Shown here: piece by piece, positions 1 through 10,292 of the stretch
How positions within the stretch are numbered: position 1 is the first letter of the stretch
Layout of the letters: each line of letters opens with the position of its first letter
Assembly: GCA_022225965.2 (NCBI GenBank)
Contig: JAKJXP020000150.1
Span: forward strand, 19,398-83,397
Source of the DNA: Diatrype stigma
Lineage: Eukaryota > Ascomycota > Sordariomycetes > Xylariales > Diatrypaceae
Reading direction: 5' to 3'
DNA length: 64,000 nt
The notes under the pieces: generated by a model
What the model saw: the letters and a program-made list of their open reading frames with translations, nothing else
Told to the model about the DNA's origin: nothing
The model's database searches: none
Translations under genes and position numbers: made by a program

Positions 1-1741
1 TAAAATAGGTCCTTTAAGTTTATTTGGCTTTTTTAAATAATTAAGTTTTTTATCGAAAGACCCTTAAGTATTAACGAATCATTTTTTTTCGTAATAATGA
101 CGGACGTATCGTATAAAGGGGATTTTAAAATGGCTAACGACTTTTAAAGGGTAACTTCTTTTTTTTTAGGAATTAATTCCATTAAAGAAGCCGTTAATTT
201 TTCCGTATTAACTGTGCGTTTTAAAAAAGGAAAAGATTTTTCCGAACGTTCGGATTTTTTAATTAGCGAAAGTTCCGCCTTAATAATGTTATTCGTTAAA
301 AAATCTGGCGATTCCTTTTATTAACGTAATAACATTAAAAAGTTTTAAAGCTTTCGGATTTCTTTTTTAACGCTTTTTTGCGAAGTTATGAAAACCGCCG
401 GTTCCGATATCGGCTATATAATTATGTCCAGCCTTTTGTTATATATCGTTTTTATTTATTGCATAGTTTTTTTAATTCGCATTAAAAAAATAAATTAAGA
501 TTTCGGAAAATTCTAGGCGTTCGTTAGATTTATAATCGTAAGTTATAGGTTAATAAATTCGAATTTTTATATTGCTAGCAATTAAAGTTAATTTTCGTAT
601 AAAACAAAAAACGTCTTTTTTTATTTATAAAACGCGTTATAGCAAGTTGCCGGAAAAGCTTTATGAAAAGCCGTAAATAATGCTATGTTTTCGTTCGTAA
701 GTTCGTTATTTAGTTTAAGTAATTCCTTTAAGGTAATTAAGATTCTGTTTGTTTAAGCCGGTGCTTAATTAGTTTGTTTTAAAGTAATTCGGGCCTTTTA
801 ATTTTTTTTGCTTATCGTAAGGTTTAAAGGGATTTACGTTTTTAACGGTTACGCGTCGTTCTTGAGATTTAATAAATTATAAATAATTGGTATTGGATTT
901 TAACCAAAAATGTTACCATATATTATAAACGTTCCGGATTCCTTGCTTTTAGTTAGGAATATCGGCGGCGTCGATAACGTCGACTGTATATAAAGGCATA
1001 GCATCGTTATGTAATGTTTAGTATTATTTATTACCAATATAGGGGTAAAGTTATGAAATAATAAAAGCATAAATTGCTATGGAGTATTAAGAATTCCAAG
1101 GACTTTTATATAGTTCTTGGCAGTATTAGGTAGGGGTACGTAATACTGAATAATCCTAGGGATTACTGTATTACGTAATAATATTTTAATAAAGAACCAG
1201 GTTATAAGAATCCATAATACCGAAAACGATTATCGTTAAAACAAGTTATAATCGAAGGAAACGACGACGATTAAATATTATACGAAATAAAAACATTATT
1301 TAAAAGACGTATTAATAAATAAGGAAAACCCATTATCGAATACTTCGTAAAATAAAAAGAATAAGCGTTATAATAGGACGAATGATATTTCCGACAGTTA
1401 TTTATACAAAACGCGGCAAAATTAATTCATAAATTCGATCGGAAATATAAAATGATAATAAACGAGTTACAATTAAAAGCAAAAAATATTATTCCGTTAA
1501 ATATATCGATAGCTATAAAAATTAACGAATAAAAATTAATATAAATAATTCCAAAAATTAACATAAAGGTATAAATTTTAAGTGCATCGTTAGCATAACA
1601 ATTACCGTTTCCGGAATAACATTAAAACTATATATATCCAGGCATAAAAAGCGCATAATTTTTCCTTATTTTATTTATAACCTGGCTATATACGTATATA
1701 AAGTTATAATTAAATTAATATTAATAAAATACCAAACTATT

Positions 1742-2017
1742 TTATGCAATTATTGCAAGCATAATAGCAATATAACGGACGTAAATATGGACGCAAAGTT
1801 TTTTTTAAATAAGCAGTTCTTTTACGAAAAATTCAATTTGTTGCTTATAAACGAAATAAGGAACCGAACGAAAATATTCGAAATTAAATGGGCTGCGCTT
1901 AAAAAGCTTATATTCGCTTTATTTACTAAAAACGGAATAACGTTTAATAAGTACAAAAAAATATCTAACGGAAATACGAAAATAATAAAAAAATTTGCAA
2001 ATGCGGAGGATTATTAA
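1742..2017 (+). pseudogene. Relic of an unidentified element protein with a CxxC motif
   Basis: A 92-codon open stretch survives in otherwise stop-riddled DNA. It begins with L-C-N-Y-C-K (a CxxC pair, possibly half of a zinc site) and runs through a lysine/phenylalanine-rich segment to K-F-A-N-A-E-D-Y before a TAA. Further readable peptide continues in the same region to about 2430, including a C-N-N-Y-G segment. Its composition (many AAA, AAT and TTT codons) fits RIP. I do not recognise the family; an unidentified DNA transposon or retroelement protein is possible. Confidence 0.4.
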
Positions 2018-3687
2018 AAAAAGATATTAGCAATGTATATATCGCCAAACGATATGGATTTCGATTATATAATCGAAAGATTAAAGCGAATTAATTCAAA
2101 AGCATAACTAACAAATTTAAAAATATAGCAAGACATTATGAAAACCTTAAAGATAATTATCGAAAAAAAATACGCGAATGGATAAAAAAATAACGCAGAT
2201 TACAAAAAAAAGCTATTAACGCGAAAAGTTTTAAAGGCATTTAGAATTTACGGAAACGGCAACGGATTTAATTATTGGCCGTAAAAAGTTTTATTATGGC
2301 TTTAATAAATAAGCATTAAATAATATATTATTCCAAAAAACAAAAAATGCATTCCAATTTATTAAAAAAAGTATTGCAATAATTATGGCATAATTTATGC
2401 CGAATATATCGATATATAAAGCAAGAAAAAAAAGCCTAAAAACAAAAATAAAACCTTATAAAAGGCTATATTTAAACTTAAGGCATTAATACTTAAGTCC
2501 AAAATATTAATATCATAAGGCTCGCCGACGCAATTAAATTCGTCCATTTAAATATAAACAATTAATTAAAAATTAAAAAATAAATATTTATAAACTATTA
2601 ACGATATAAATAATACGAATAATCCCTAGGATTTATATAAAACAAATTTATATTTAATTAAAAAGGTTTCCGAATATATTAATGTCGAAAGAATAATTAA
2701 CATAATCGAATAGAATATTATGATATTAAAAAAAGCTTTTAACGAATAAATTAAATATACGAACCGATAACTTGAATTATACGTTCGGGCAATACAGCTT
2801 AAAACGCTATTAAACGATACCTTAATCGGAAGAATTAAAAACGTTATTTAAAAAATTCCAAAATTTGCAATTAAATTCGACCTAATCAGGAAGGATTTAA
2901 AAGAATACGTTAAAAAGGCGGAATTAAATAAATATATTAAAAAATCGAATTTATTAACCGCAATCGATGGAATATTAGTCCGATAAGCAAACGACGATAC
3001 GACGGCAATAAAAGCAATAACCAAAATGATAATAAATAATTTTAATATAATTATAATATTAATAATTAAAATAAACGAAATGCAGAAATAATTAAACTTA
3101 TTAACAACTTTTACCAAGCTATCGTTAAAAAGCTATCGGTTTTTAATAAAACCTCCAAGATTATTTAAAAACATAATGTTTACATTATTATTATAACCTT
3201 TATTAAAATAACAACAATTATTTATACCGTTATTTAAGCCCGAGCTTATATTCGCCTAGTAAATATAATACGCCTAATAAATACCGAACAAACCATTATT
3301 ACAGCAGCGAAAATTTATAACCTTTTTGTTTTTAACTAAGCCATAGCTATAGTTTATATTTAAAACGCAAATACCGACTAACAAAAGAAAGAAATCGTTT
3401 TCTTTAATGGAATCAAATAATTCCATTTCGGCAAAAAGACTTTTGTTTAAAAAGAAATCAATAGAGCAGCAGTAAATAGCAATTAACGGGACGTTAACGT
3501 TTTTCGCGTAAGGAGGGCAAGTTGTTATAAAAAGGTTCAGTCGTACTTTTCAATTAAAGGATGTCTTTAATTAAAAGATAAGTGGCTTGTTTTTATTATT
3601 GTCTTAATAGTTGTTTCCAGTTGTAGCATTAGCTAGTTTTTCTTAAAAGAATTATTATCGTTTTTTATTTAAAGTTTGTTCTTATAG

Positions 3688-4090
3688 GTATTATTATCCG
3701 TATATATAGGGATTTATATAAAAAATACCTTTTTAATTATTTAAAAAATAATACGATTTTTATATAAAATAACGCATTTATTTATACTATTTATATAATT
3801 CGGAATTAAATTCGCAATAACGAAATGGAAATATTGCAATAATTCCTATATAATTCCGATTTAAATCCTATTAAGAACCTTTAAAAACTGCTAAAAAAAC
3901 GAATCCAAATTAAAAAACCTAACCTTAAAACCTTAAGGAATAATTAGGCTTCATTAGATTTATTAATTTTTACCGCTATTAAAATATAAAACGAATTCGA
4001 AAAGAACTTATTAAATTACCTAATAAAGAATATGCTAAATCGAATTAAAGCCGTATTGGCTTCATTTAAGTAATATATCAAATATTAGCT
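3688..4090 (+). pseudogene. Tc1/mariner-type transposase, C-terminal relic (RIP-mutated)
   Basis: The plus strand encodes remnants of the DDE catalytic core of a Tc1/mariner transposase. Near 3752-3785 a F-I-*-N-N-A-F-I-Y-T stretch matches the family motif around the second catalytic Asp (FxQDNAxxHxA), with Asp changed to Asn. Near 3849-3890, S-D-L-N-P-I-K-N-L-* matches SPDLNPIENLW, with Glu to Lys (GAG to AAG) and Trp to stop (TGG to TAA). Near 4021-4070, L-I-K-N-M-L-N-R-I-K-A-V matches the family tail LIESMPxRxxAV. All the changes I checked are transitions. The N-terminal half and the terminal inverted repeats were not identified. The relic is non-functional. Confidence 0.85.
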
Positions 4091-4139
4091 TAGCCCATTT
4101 TATTCGCCATTTAATAAAATATAAGTGCTTTAAAGTTAT

Positions 4140-5706
4140 TAGGTTTTTATTAGGTATTAATGAGAAAACGTATAAATGAAATTGGAAGGGGGGTGGTTGG
4201 GAAATATAGGTTATGGGGCGCACGCCGTGACTTTTGCTCCCCGACTGTACTATGTACGTACAGCAAAAAGTAGCCGGACACTCCACGGCCACCAACCAGT
4301 GATAGGAGTCTGATTATTTTTGGCCCTCATCTTCGTAATGAAAAGAGCTCAAGAGGGAACATCTAGGGTTAGCACCGATGACTCCTGGACTTCTGAACTC
4401 CATGAACTGGTACCATTTATCAACTTTGCACATACGTACGATTCTAGTACTACCATCCAGCCGCCTCCCAGGATTTACTATTACCAACAGCTCCTCTCCT
4501 ATATACTATTCATTTAGGAGGGTCTACATCTCACATCTGTCCGTCATGGACAGGGCAGCAGCTCACTCTATACCTAGGTAGCTCTTCAACGAATCGACCC
4601 GCTACAGTGATCCGCCATAGTAAATCGAATCATCGTGTTCGGTCATGCAGCCGAGGGTGGTCAACCAGCACTCCATAGAGAGACCAGTTCCAACATTGCA
4701 AAGTCTCAAGGTGACATTGCTGCGTCCCAGGTTCGGTTCGTAGAATTAGCGGGATCTCACTGATAGATTCCCAACCACGGTGCCGGGTTCTGTCACCTAC
4801 ACAACCACCTACTGTGCTAGTGATGTCGATAATATCAAAGGCCTCAACCTCTTATCCGTCCTCAATGTCACTATCCATCCTTGTCAAGACTTGCCTATTC
4901 TGAAACTTAAATCCGCCTGCTAGTCACTCTGCAGCGCATCCATAGTGCGAGTATACGAAGTATGCGGCATCAGGACGCGGGTCATCCAACTTTTATCTCA
5001 TTACCCAGGTACGTAGTTCGTACATAGTAGTATCCGGCAACGATATCACCATGAATCGCAATCTATACAGGCCTTATGACACGCTATATCACCTGCTGGT
5101 TTGGGATAAGCCCCAATGCAACACCGCAATCTGAGATGAGCTTGTCGCACTTTTTATCAGCTCTTATGATCGCTTCTATAGCAATCTGAACGAAGCCCCC
5201 CTGTCAATGCCTGACTAGTTACCCACACTTGGCACGGATCTCTTCGAATCGCGATTCCCCTTCAAAGCTCTTGCTCTTGCTTGTCTGCCTTCCCCGCCAT
5301 TCATATGCGAGCGTGTACTGCAGTCTATGTAGGGATTGCCCGCATACGGAATAGGGAGGCCTTATCTTCCGACATGACAAGCCCACGCTGTGATCCTTGG
5401 TTCAATGAAGCTTCACGGCGCATCATTAGCTCCATCGTACCCGGTCTCTTGGGCATCGCCAGAAGCAGTCGGCCAATTGTTAGTGACGCACCTGCAGTAG
5501 GCTCGGTGCTCACATCTCACCTGCTGCAAGGGTCGGGGCGGGGCGGGCCCCCCTTGACAGGCAGGTATCGGGTTCACGACATTGGTATTCCGTAGGCATA
5601 TTCGATAAATACGAGCTCCTGTCCCGTCTACCCGTCATGTTGGGCCGTCCGCTTGAGTCCCCTTGTTCCTATCCGGCGTCCATCTGTCGCAAGTGTCAAC
5701 GTCAAG
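4140..5706. other. Intergenic, includes decayed sequence
   Basis: Base composition returns to normal here. I see no intact gene. A possible decayed coding stretch lies at 5042-5329 (separate entry). One copy of the palindrome TACCTAGGTA is at 4571-4580. The last 100 bases are the presumptive promoter and 5' leader of the S28 peptidase gene. Confidence 0.6.
5042..5329 (+). pseudogene. Possible decayed coding fragment
   Basis: One plus-strand frame reads as 95 protein-like codons interrupted by a TGA (5102-5104) and a TAG (5216-5218). Each is one C-to-T step from CGA or CAG, followed by a TAG at the end of the frame. Readable pieces include D-E-L-V-A-L-F-I-S-S-Y and L-G-T-D-L-F-E-S-R-F. I do not recognise the protein. 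It could equally be chance openness in GC-balanced DNA, since no start, splice sites or homologue are evident. Confidence 0.25.
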
Positions 5707-7867
5707 ATGAGGGCTTCCAAGCTGAGGTCGGTTTTCTCTAGCGTCCTGGCTATCAGGACCGCTGTCGCGCTCACGCCACCTGTCCCGGTTCCCCCGCCGG
5801 ATGAAGTCGACCAGAACGTAGTGGCGGCCCTGGCAGATCCGTCGCAGTCGGAGACGGGAATCGCCTACTTCGACCAGTATATCGATCATGACAACCCGGA
5901 TCTCGGTACCTTCTCTCAGACGTACTGGTATAACGCAACCTTCTGGAAGGGTCCGGGAAGCCCCGTCATCCTGTTCACGCCGGGGGAGATCGCAGCGACA
6001 GGATATACCGGCTATTTGACCGATCAGGCCATCACTGGCCTGATCGCAAAGGAGGTCGGTGGCGCCGTGGTCCTCGTCGAGCACCGCTACTGGGGGAACT
6101 CGACGCCGTACGTCGAGCAGTCCACGAAGGCTCTGCAATTTCTGAATTTGGACCAAGCCGTCGCCGACTTCGTGCACTTTGCGCGAACGGCCAAGTTGCC
6201 TTTTGACAAGAACGGCACATCGAACGCGGAGAATGCTGTGCGTATCTACATCCTTGCAGCCCCGGTCCGAATCCGAAACGTTGTTGCTCTCCGGGGTCAC
6301 TTGGCAAAGCTAACACAGCGATTTGCAGCCTTGGATCTGGTCGGGTGGTTCCTACTCCGGTGCGCTCGGTGCTTGGGTGGAGAGTGTATGTTGCATCCAA
6401 CACCTGATCCTACATCCCTCCCAGGATGACAATAGCCGCGTGTCTTGATGACTAACTGTGGGCGGTAGCTTGCGCCGGGAACCTTCTGGGCCACCCATTC
6501 TAGTAGTGGGCCAGTCCAGGCGATTTACGATTACTGGGAGTACTTCTACCCGATTCAGCAGGTAAGGATTGTATCCCCCTTCGCGATCTCAGGTGCTTTG
6601 ATCGGGTCAGATGTGGCTACCGAGTGTGTCAATGCGGAGTGTTAGCTAATACGGTATCCAGGGGATGCCGGCGAACTGCTCCAGTGACTTTTCTGCGATT
6701 GTCGACTATGTCGATGACGTTTTCCTACACGGCTCGCTGCAGGAGAAAGAAGCTATAAAGAAGCAATTTGGGCTGCAGGACCTTCCGCATGAGGATGATG
6801 CGGCGACTGCCATTTCAGCCCCTATTTGGGCGTGGCAGAGTATCCAACTTTATTCGGTCCGTATATGTCCTAGCTAGGTCAACCCCTGGCCCAAGATCAT
6901 ATCTGATTTCTCCTATAACTATTTACATACTAACCGAGGTGTATTCAGGGTTACTCTACGTTCTATCAGATGTGTGATGCCATCGAGGGCTTCGCACCCA
7001 ACGACACTGCGTCAGCCGCTTCTGAAAACGGGGTCGGTTTGAAGAAAGCTCTTCCTAATTATGCCAAATGGTACACCAGCCAGTATCTCCCAGGCCGTGA
7101 GTTTTATATCCATTTGATTCCCGACAACTATGCTTGTTGAGTGGAACATACCTGCTCACATGAATTCCCAGTTTGCGAGTCGTACGGCTATGACGATTGG
7201 AAAGGCGAAGATAACGTGCAATGCTTAGACACATACAATGCGAGCAGCCCCATGTTCACGGATTGGACGGAGTCGAATGCCTTCTCCCGCACTTGGGTCT
7301 GGATGACGTGCAATGATCCTTTCTTCTACTACCAGACGTAGGCAACCCCTCCCCCCATCGAATTTTGTAGTAGATCCGTATCTAACGCGCGTATCGCCTA
7401 GTGGAGCACCAGAGGGCCGCCCAAGCGTCTTCTCGCGCCTCGCGAGCGCCGAGTACTGGCAACGCCAATGCGAGCTCTTCTTCCCGCGGGAAGGGGACTA
7501 CACGTACGGCTCGAACGAGGGCAAAACGGCCGCGATGCTCAACCAGCGTACGCAGGGCTGGGACCTGGACAATACCCAGCGCCTGTTTTGGGTGAACGGC
7601 GAGTTTGACCCGTGGCGGTCCGCGTCGATGGCCAGCGAGTTCCGTCCCGCCGGCCCAGTCGAGCCCACGCCCGAAGCGCCCGCCATCCTCATCCCTGGCG
7701 CCCGCCACTGCAACGACCTGCGCACCAACAACGCCGCCGTCAACGCGGACGTCAAGAATACCCAGCAAGCCGTCGTCAAGCAGATGGCCGCGTGGACAGA
7801 CGATTTCTACCGCAACAGCCCGGGACGAGGGCGACATGCGCGACGCAATTTGTCGAGGAGGTTTTGA
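5707..7867 (+). CDS. Secreted serine carboxypeptidase-like protein, peptidase family S28
   Basis: Exons by splice motif and phase: 5707-6237, 6329-6385, 6469-6561, 6662-6856, 6949-7096, 7172-7337 and 7402-7867, giving 551 aa, usual for fungal S28 enzymes. S28 proteases (relatives of lysosomal Pro-X carboxypeptidase) cleave after proline and act outside the cell, usually in acid. The N-terminus is signal-peptide-like, though Arg residues interrupt the hydrophobic run. Visible family motifs are VLVEHRYWG (exon 1), the nucleophile elbow GGSYSG (Ser185), APGTFW, PLWxWQ-like APIWAWQS, EYWQRQC, NGEFDPW (Asp466) and GARHCNDL (His499), so the catalytic triad is complete. Branch-site-like CTAAC words precede the acceptors of introns 1, 2 and 4. 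The ATG at 5707 is the first in frame. It converges on the rhodopsin-domain gene, 540 bp away. Exon borders are confident because every phase closes. Confidence 0.92.
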
Positions 7868-8407
7868 ACCGTGTATTTACCGAAAGCCTAGGAATCCGAG
7901 GAATGTAGACTTAAGGCAGGAAGTTTTATGATAGCCAATTTCGCCTTATCCATGAAATGATTTCGTGTTCATTCTGTGGTTCACTATGCCCTTCACGGCC
8001 GCCACTTATAGTTGCGGAACCATAAGTTGACGCTCGAAAAATGGATTACAGCAGCTGGTAACAGGGCCTGTTATATCCTTGTTACCTCGTCAAACCAAAA
8101 TTGTGTCCGCTTCGTAATGTCAGACCAGTAGAGAAAGAAAATATCGTAATCAGTTGGACACTTCTCCCGAGTACACATTAGGGATGGACTGGTACATAAC
8201 TACTTAAGGGTGCTCTGGCTCTTGATCCATTGAGAATATTCCTAGATTGGTGGTTACTTGTAACTGCGAAGCTGCTTCCTACTAACAAGGGGCACCGCAA
8301 AGATGTAACGCCCCCTCAATGAAAATCCATTTCACATCTTGTGCACGGGATCTGTCAGATCATCGTGACGTCGGCCCCGCCTGGCCGTTCTTCCTTGACC
8401 AACCAGT
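7868..8407. other. Intergenic between two convergent 3' ends
   Basis: About 540 bp separate the stop codons of the S28 peptidase (plus) and the rhodopsin-domain gene (minus). The stretch must hold both 3' untranslated regions. I see no other feature in it. Confidence 0.6.
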
Positions 8408-10292
8408 TCATGCTGCTGTCCATGACTTTTCTATGCCGTACTCCAAGGAATTGATGACACGATGTCCACTTTGCCGATCCTGGGGTTTCAAAGTCGCTGA
8501 AAACATCTGGCGTAGCGCTGGCAATGAAGTCCCTATCAAGGCGACGGCTGGCTCGAGCTGAGAGGGAATCCATACCGTGGTCCCATACGATCCCCATTGG
8601 ACGGGGATGAAACGTGACATTTGATATTCATCCCCTATTATAATGAGTCCTACTATTTACACCTTACTTTCTACACCTTACTTTTCTGTTACACCTGCGC
8701 CCGGCCCGGCATACCTATAACGGCCCGCCCTTAATGGTATCGCTGACCTCTCTATATTGGACCTTTAGTGGTTTATTACCCAAATAACGTCCAGGAAACA
8801 ATTGTATATAATTGCATACGTATATCGATTAAATCTCGATTAAATCTTTTCGTAACCTCGCCTCTAGCTTTACATATAAAACAGGTGGGTTGCTTAAGGC
8901 ATCGTCACTTATTCGTTTAGGTGGCATGGTTCCAATGATTAACTACGGGACCTGTACTTGTACGAATGTGCCATTGCGCAACCGGCCTTTTAAAACCTAT
9001 ACAATTTGTATGCATATAAAGAACTATTAATCTTTTCTTTATATAAGTGTTCCAGCTTATACGTACCTATGTATAATTGCTGTGCCAAAAGGTAATTGTT
9101 GGATATGCTTACTTAAATAGGTAGGTCAGCGAAACCATTAAGGGCGGGCCGTTATAGGTGTGCCGGGCCGGGCGCAGGTGTAACAGAAAAGTAAGGTGTA
9201 GAAAGTAAGGTGTAAATAGTAGGACTCATTATAATCTGTTAAGACCAGTGCATAAGAAATAATCAGCTCACGAGGGTGACTTACATATGGGATCATGGCG
9301 CTGAGAATTTCCAAAGATGGCTACGAAATGGCCGAATTTGTATGTTGCTACAATGCTGGCACTATATTTTCCACATTGTCAGCGGTCTAATACTCCTTAA
9401 CAATCAATACTCACAGTATGAGCCACCGACTCATCTGGGGGTTATAGCGATAGGAACAAAAGACATACCCAGCTCCTAGAACGAACATGATGGCCACGCC
9501 AATGCGATGTTGAGCTGTCATGGGAAGCTTGAAGACCGGGTAGATAGGGAATACCAGTAGAACAAAATCAAATGCGCAGCTAGTGCTGTGCAGCGCAATC
9601 TGGATGTGATTGTAGAACATCGCATCGCAGTACTGCCCCCGTTCCAGTGGGGACCAGAACATGGTAATGGGCTTGCACACGAACGCTGGGAGGGTGAAAA
9701 ATATGACCATATAGGTTCCTTGCGTTGTCAAGAACACCCAGAGCGTATACCTGGAAAATGCACTGTTACCCCCGAAGATCCTCACGTAGTTCAGCAGAAT
9801 CGAAATCCGGATCAAGGCAGACATGGCTGCATATAACCAGATATAGCCGAGTATTCCCTGTGTCTTACATTAGCGGGGAGGAGGCAACATAACACGTATC
9901 AACAGTATACCTTGTACCAAAGGGCAAACTCGGCGACGGTGATTTCCCATAGAGGCTTTCCTACCCCCGCATTGAGATTCATATAGGCAGCCATAGCTGT
10001 CCAGCCGATATAGACAATCTAGCTTGATCTGTTAGCAGTCGCCTAATAGTATGTGGTTCCAAGGGAACCATGAAGAAGTATTACTTGCCGTTGCCGAAGT
10101 CATGACATGATCCTCGACCCTCATGAGACCCAGGCGAAGCCTAGTACCAAGACGGAGGAGAACGGTGAAGATAGCAATAACTCCCAATATGATACAAGAA
10201 GCAGCAACCGAGTAGACCTTGTGAGAGTCGTTGATCGCCGTCGGGGGTGGTATTAAAGCCTCAAGAGGTCGTTCGCTCTGCGATTGGGTCAT
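8408..10292 (-). CDS. Fungal rhodopsin-domain (Pth11-like family) integral membrane protein
   Basis: Five exons on the minus strand: 10292-10089, 10018-9911, 9857-9469, 9355-9285 and 8634-8408, giving 332 aa with all phases closing. The family (Fung_rhodopsin, seven membrane helices) includes Pth11-like receptors, but most members have no known function. Visible features are an N-terminal helix after residue 30 (SVAASCIILGVIAIF), the VEDH position where relatives have DD, a helix ending L-I-R-I-S-I-L-L-N-Y-V-R-I-F (family K/R-x-S-I-L-x-x-Y-x-R-I-F), and the last helix W-I-P-S-Q-L-E-P-A-V followed by SLPALRQMF, matching the usual W-x-x-x-E-x-x-x-x-x-x-x-x-x-L-P-x-x-R-P-x-F. The C-terminal tail is short, with no CFEM domain. 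Intron 1 has a GC donor (GCAAGT). The last intron (9284-8635) is 650 nt because it contains a MITE. Without it the intron would be about 50 nt. Whether the gene still makes full-length protein is open. Confidence 0.85.
8637..9235. mobile_element. Non-autonomous DNA element (MITE) with 113-bp terminal inverted repeats
   Basis: Bases 8637-8749 and 9123-9235 are inverted copies of each other over 113 bp with only two mismatches (both visible: CATACC/CACACC and GGTATCG/GGTTTCG). The 373-bp core is AT-rich and non-coding and holds a short direct repeat TCGATTAAATC. The ends read ATTATAATGAG. If the element proper starts at ATGAGTCC, a TA dinucleotide flanks both sides, as for Tc1/mariner-type insertions. 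No transposase is encoded. High arm identity suggests a recent insertion or little RIP. It sits inside the last intron of the rhodopsin-domain gene. Confidence 0.88.

Larger units (their letters stand above)
1..4140. repeat. RIP-degraded AT-rich transposon block
   Basis: The whole stretch is strongly AT-rich, full of TA and AA/TT words and stop codons in all frames, and has an abrupt edge to normal-composition DNA near 4140-4190. Transposase-like peptide can be read through it if TAA/TAG codons are taken as former CAA/CAG/TGG (see 3688-4090). This is the pattern left by RIP, which turns C to T and G to A in duplicated DNA of Pezizomycotina. At least two different relics are visible. Minus-strand readings near 180-330 and 700-860 also look once-coding but I could not identify them. 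No intact gene is present. Confidence 0.85.
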
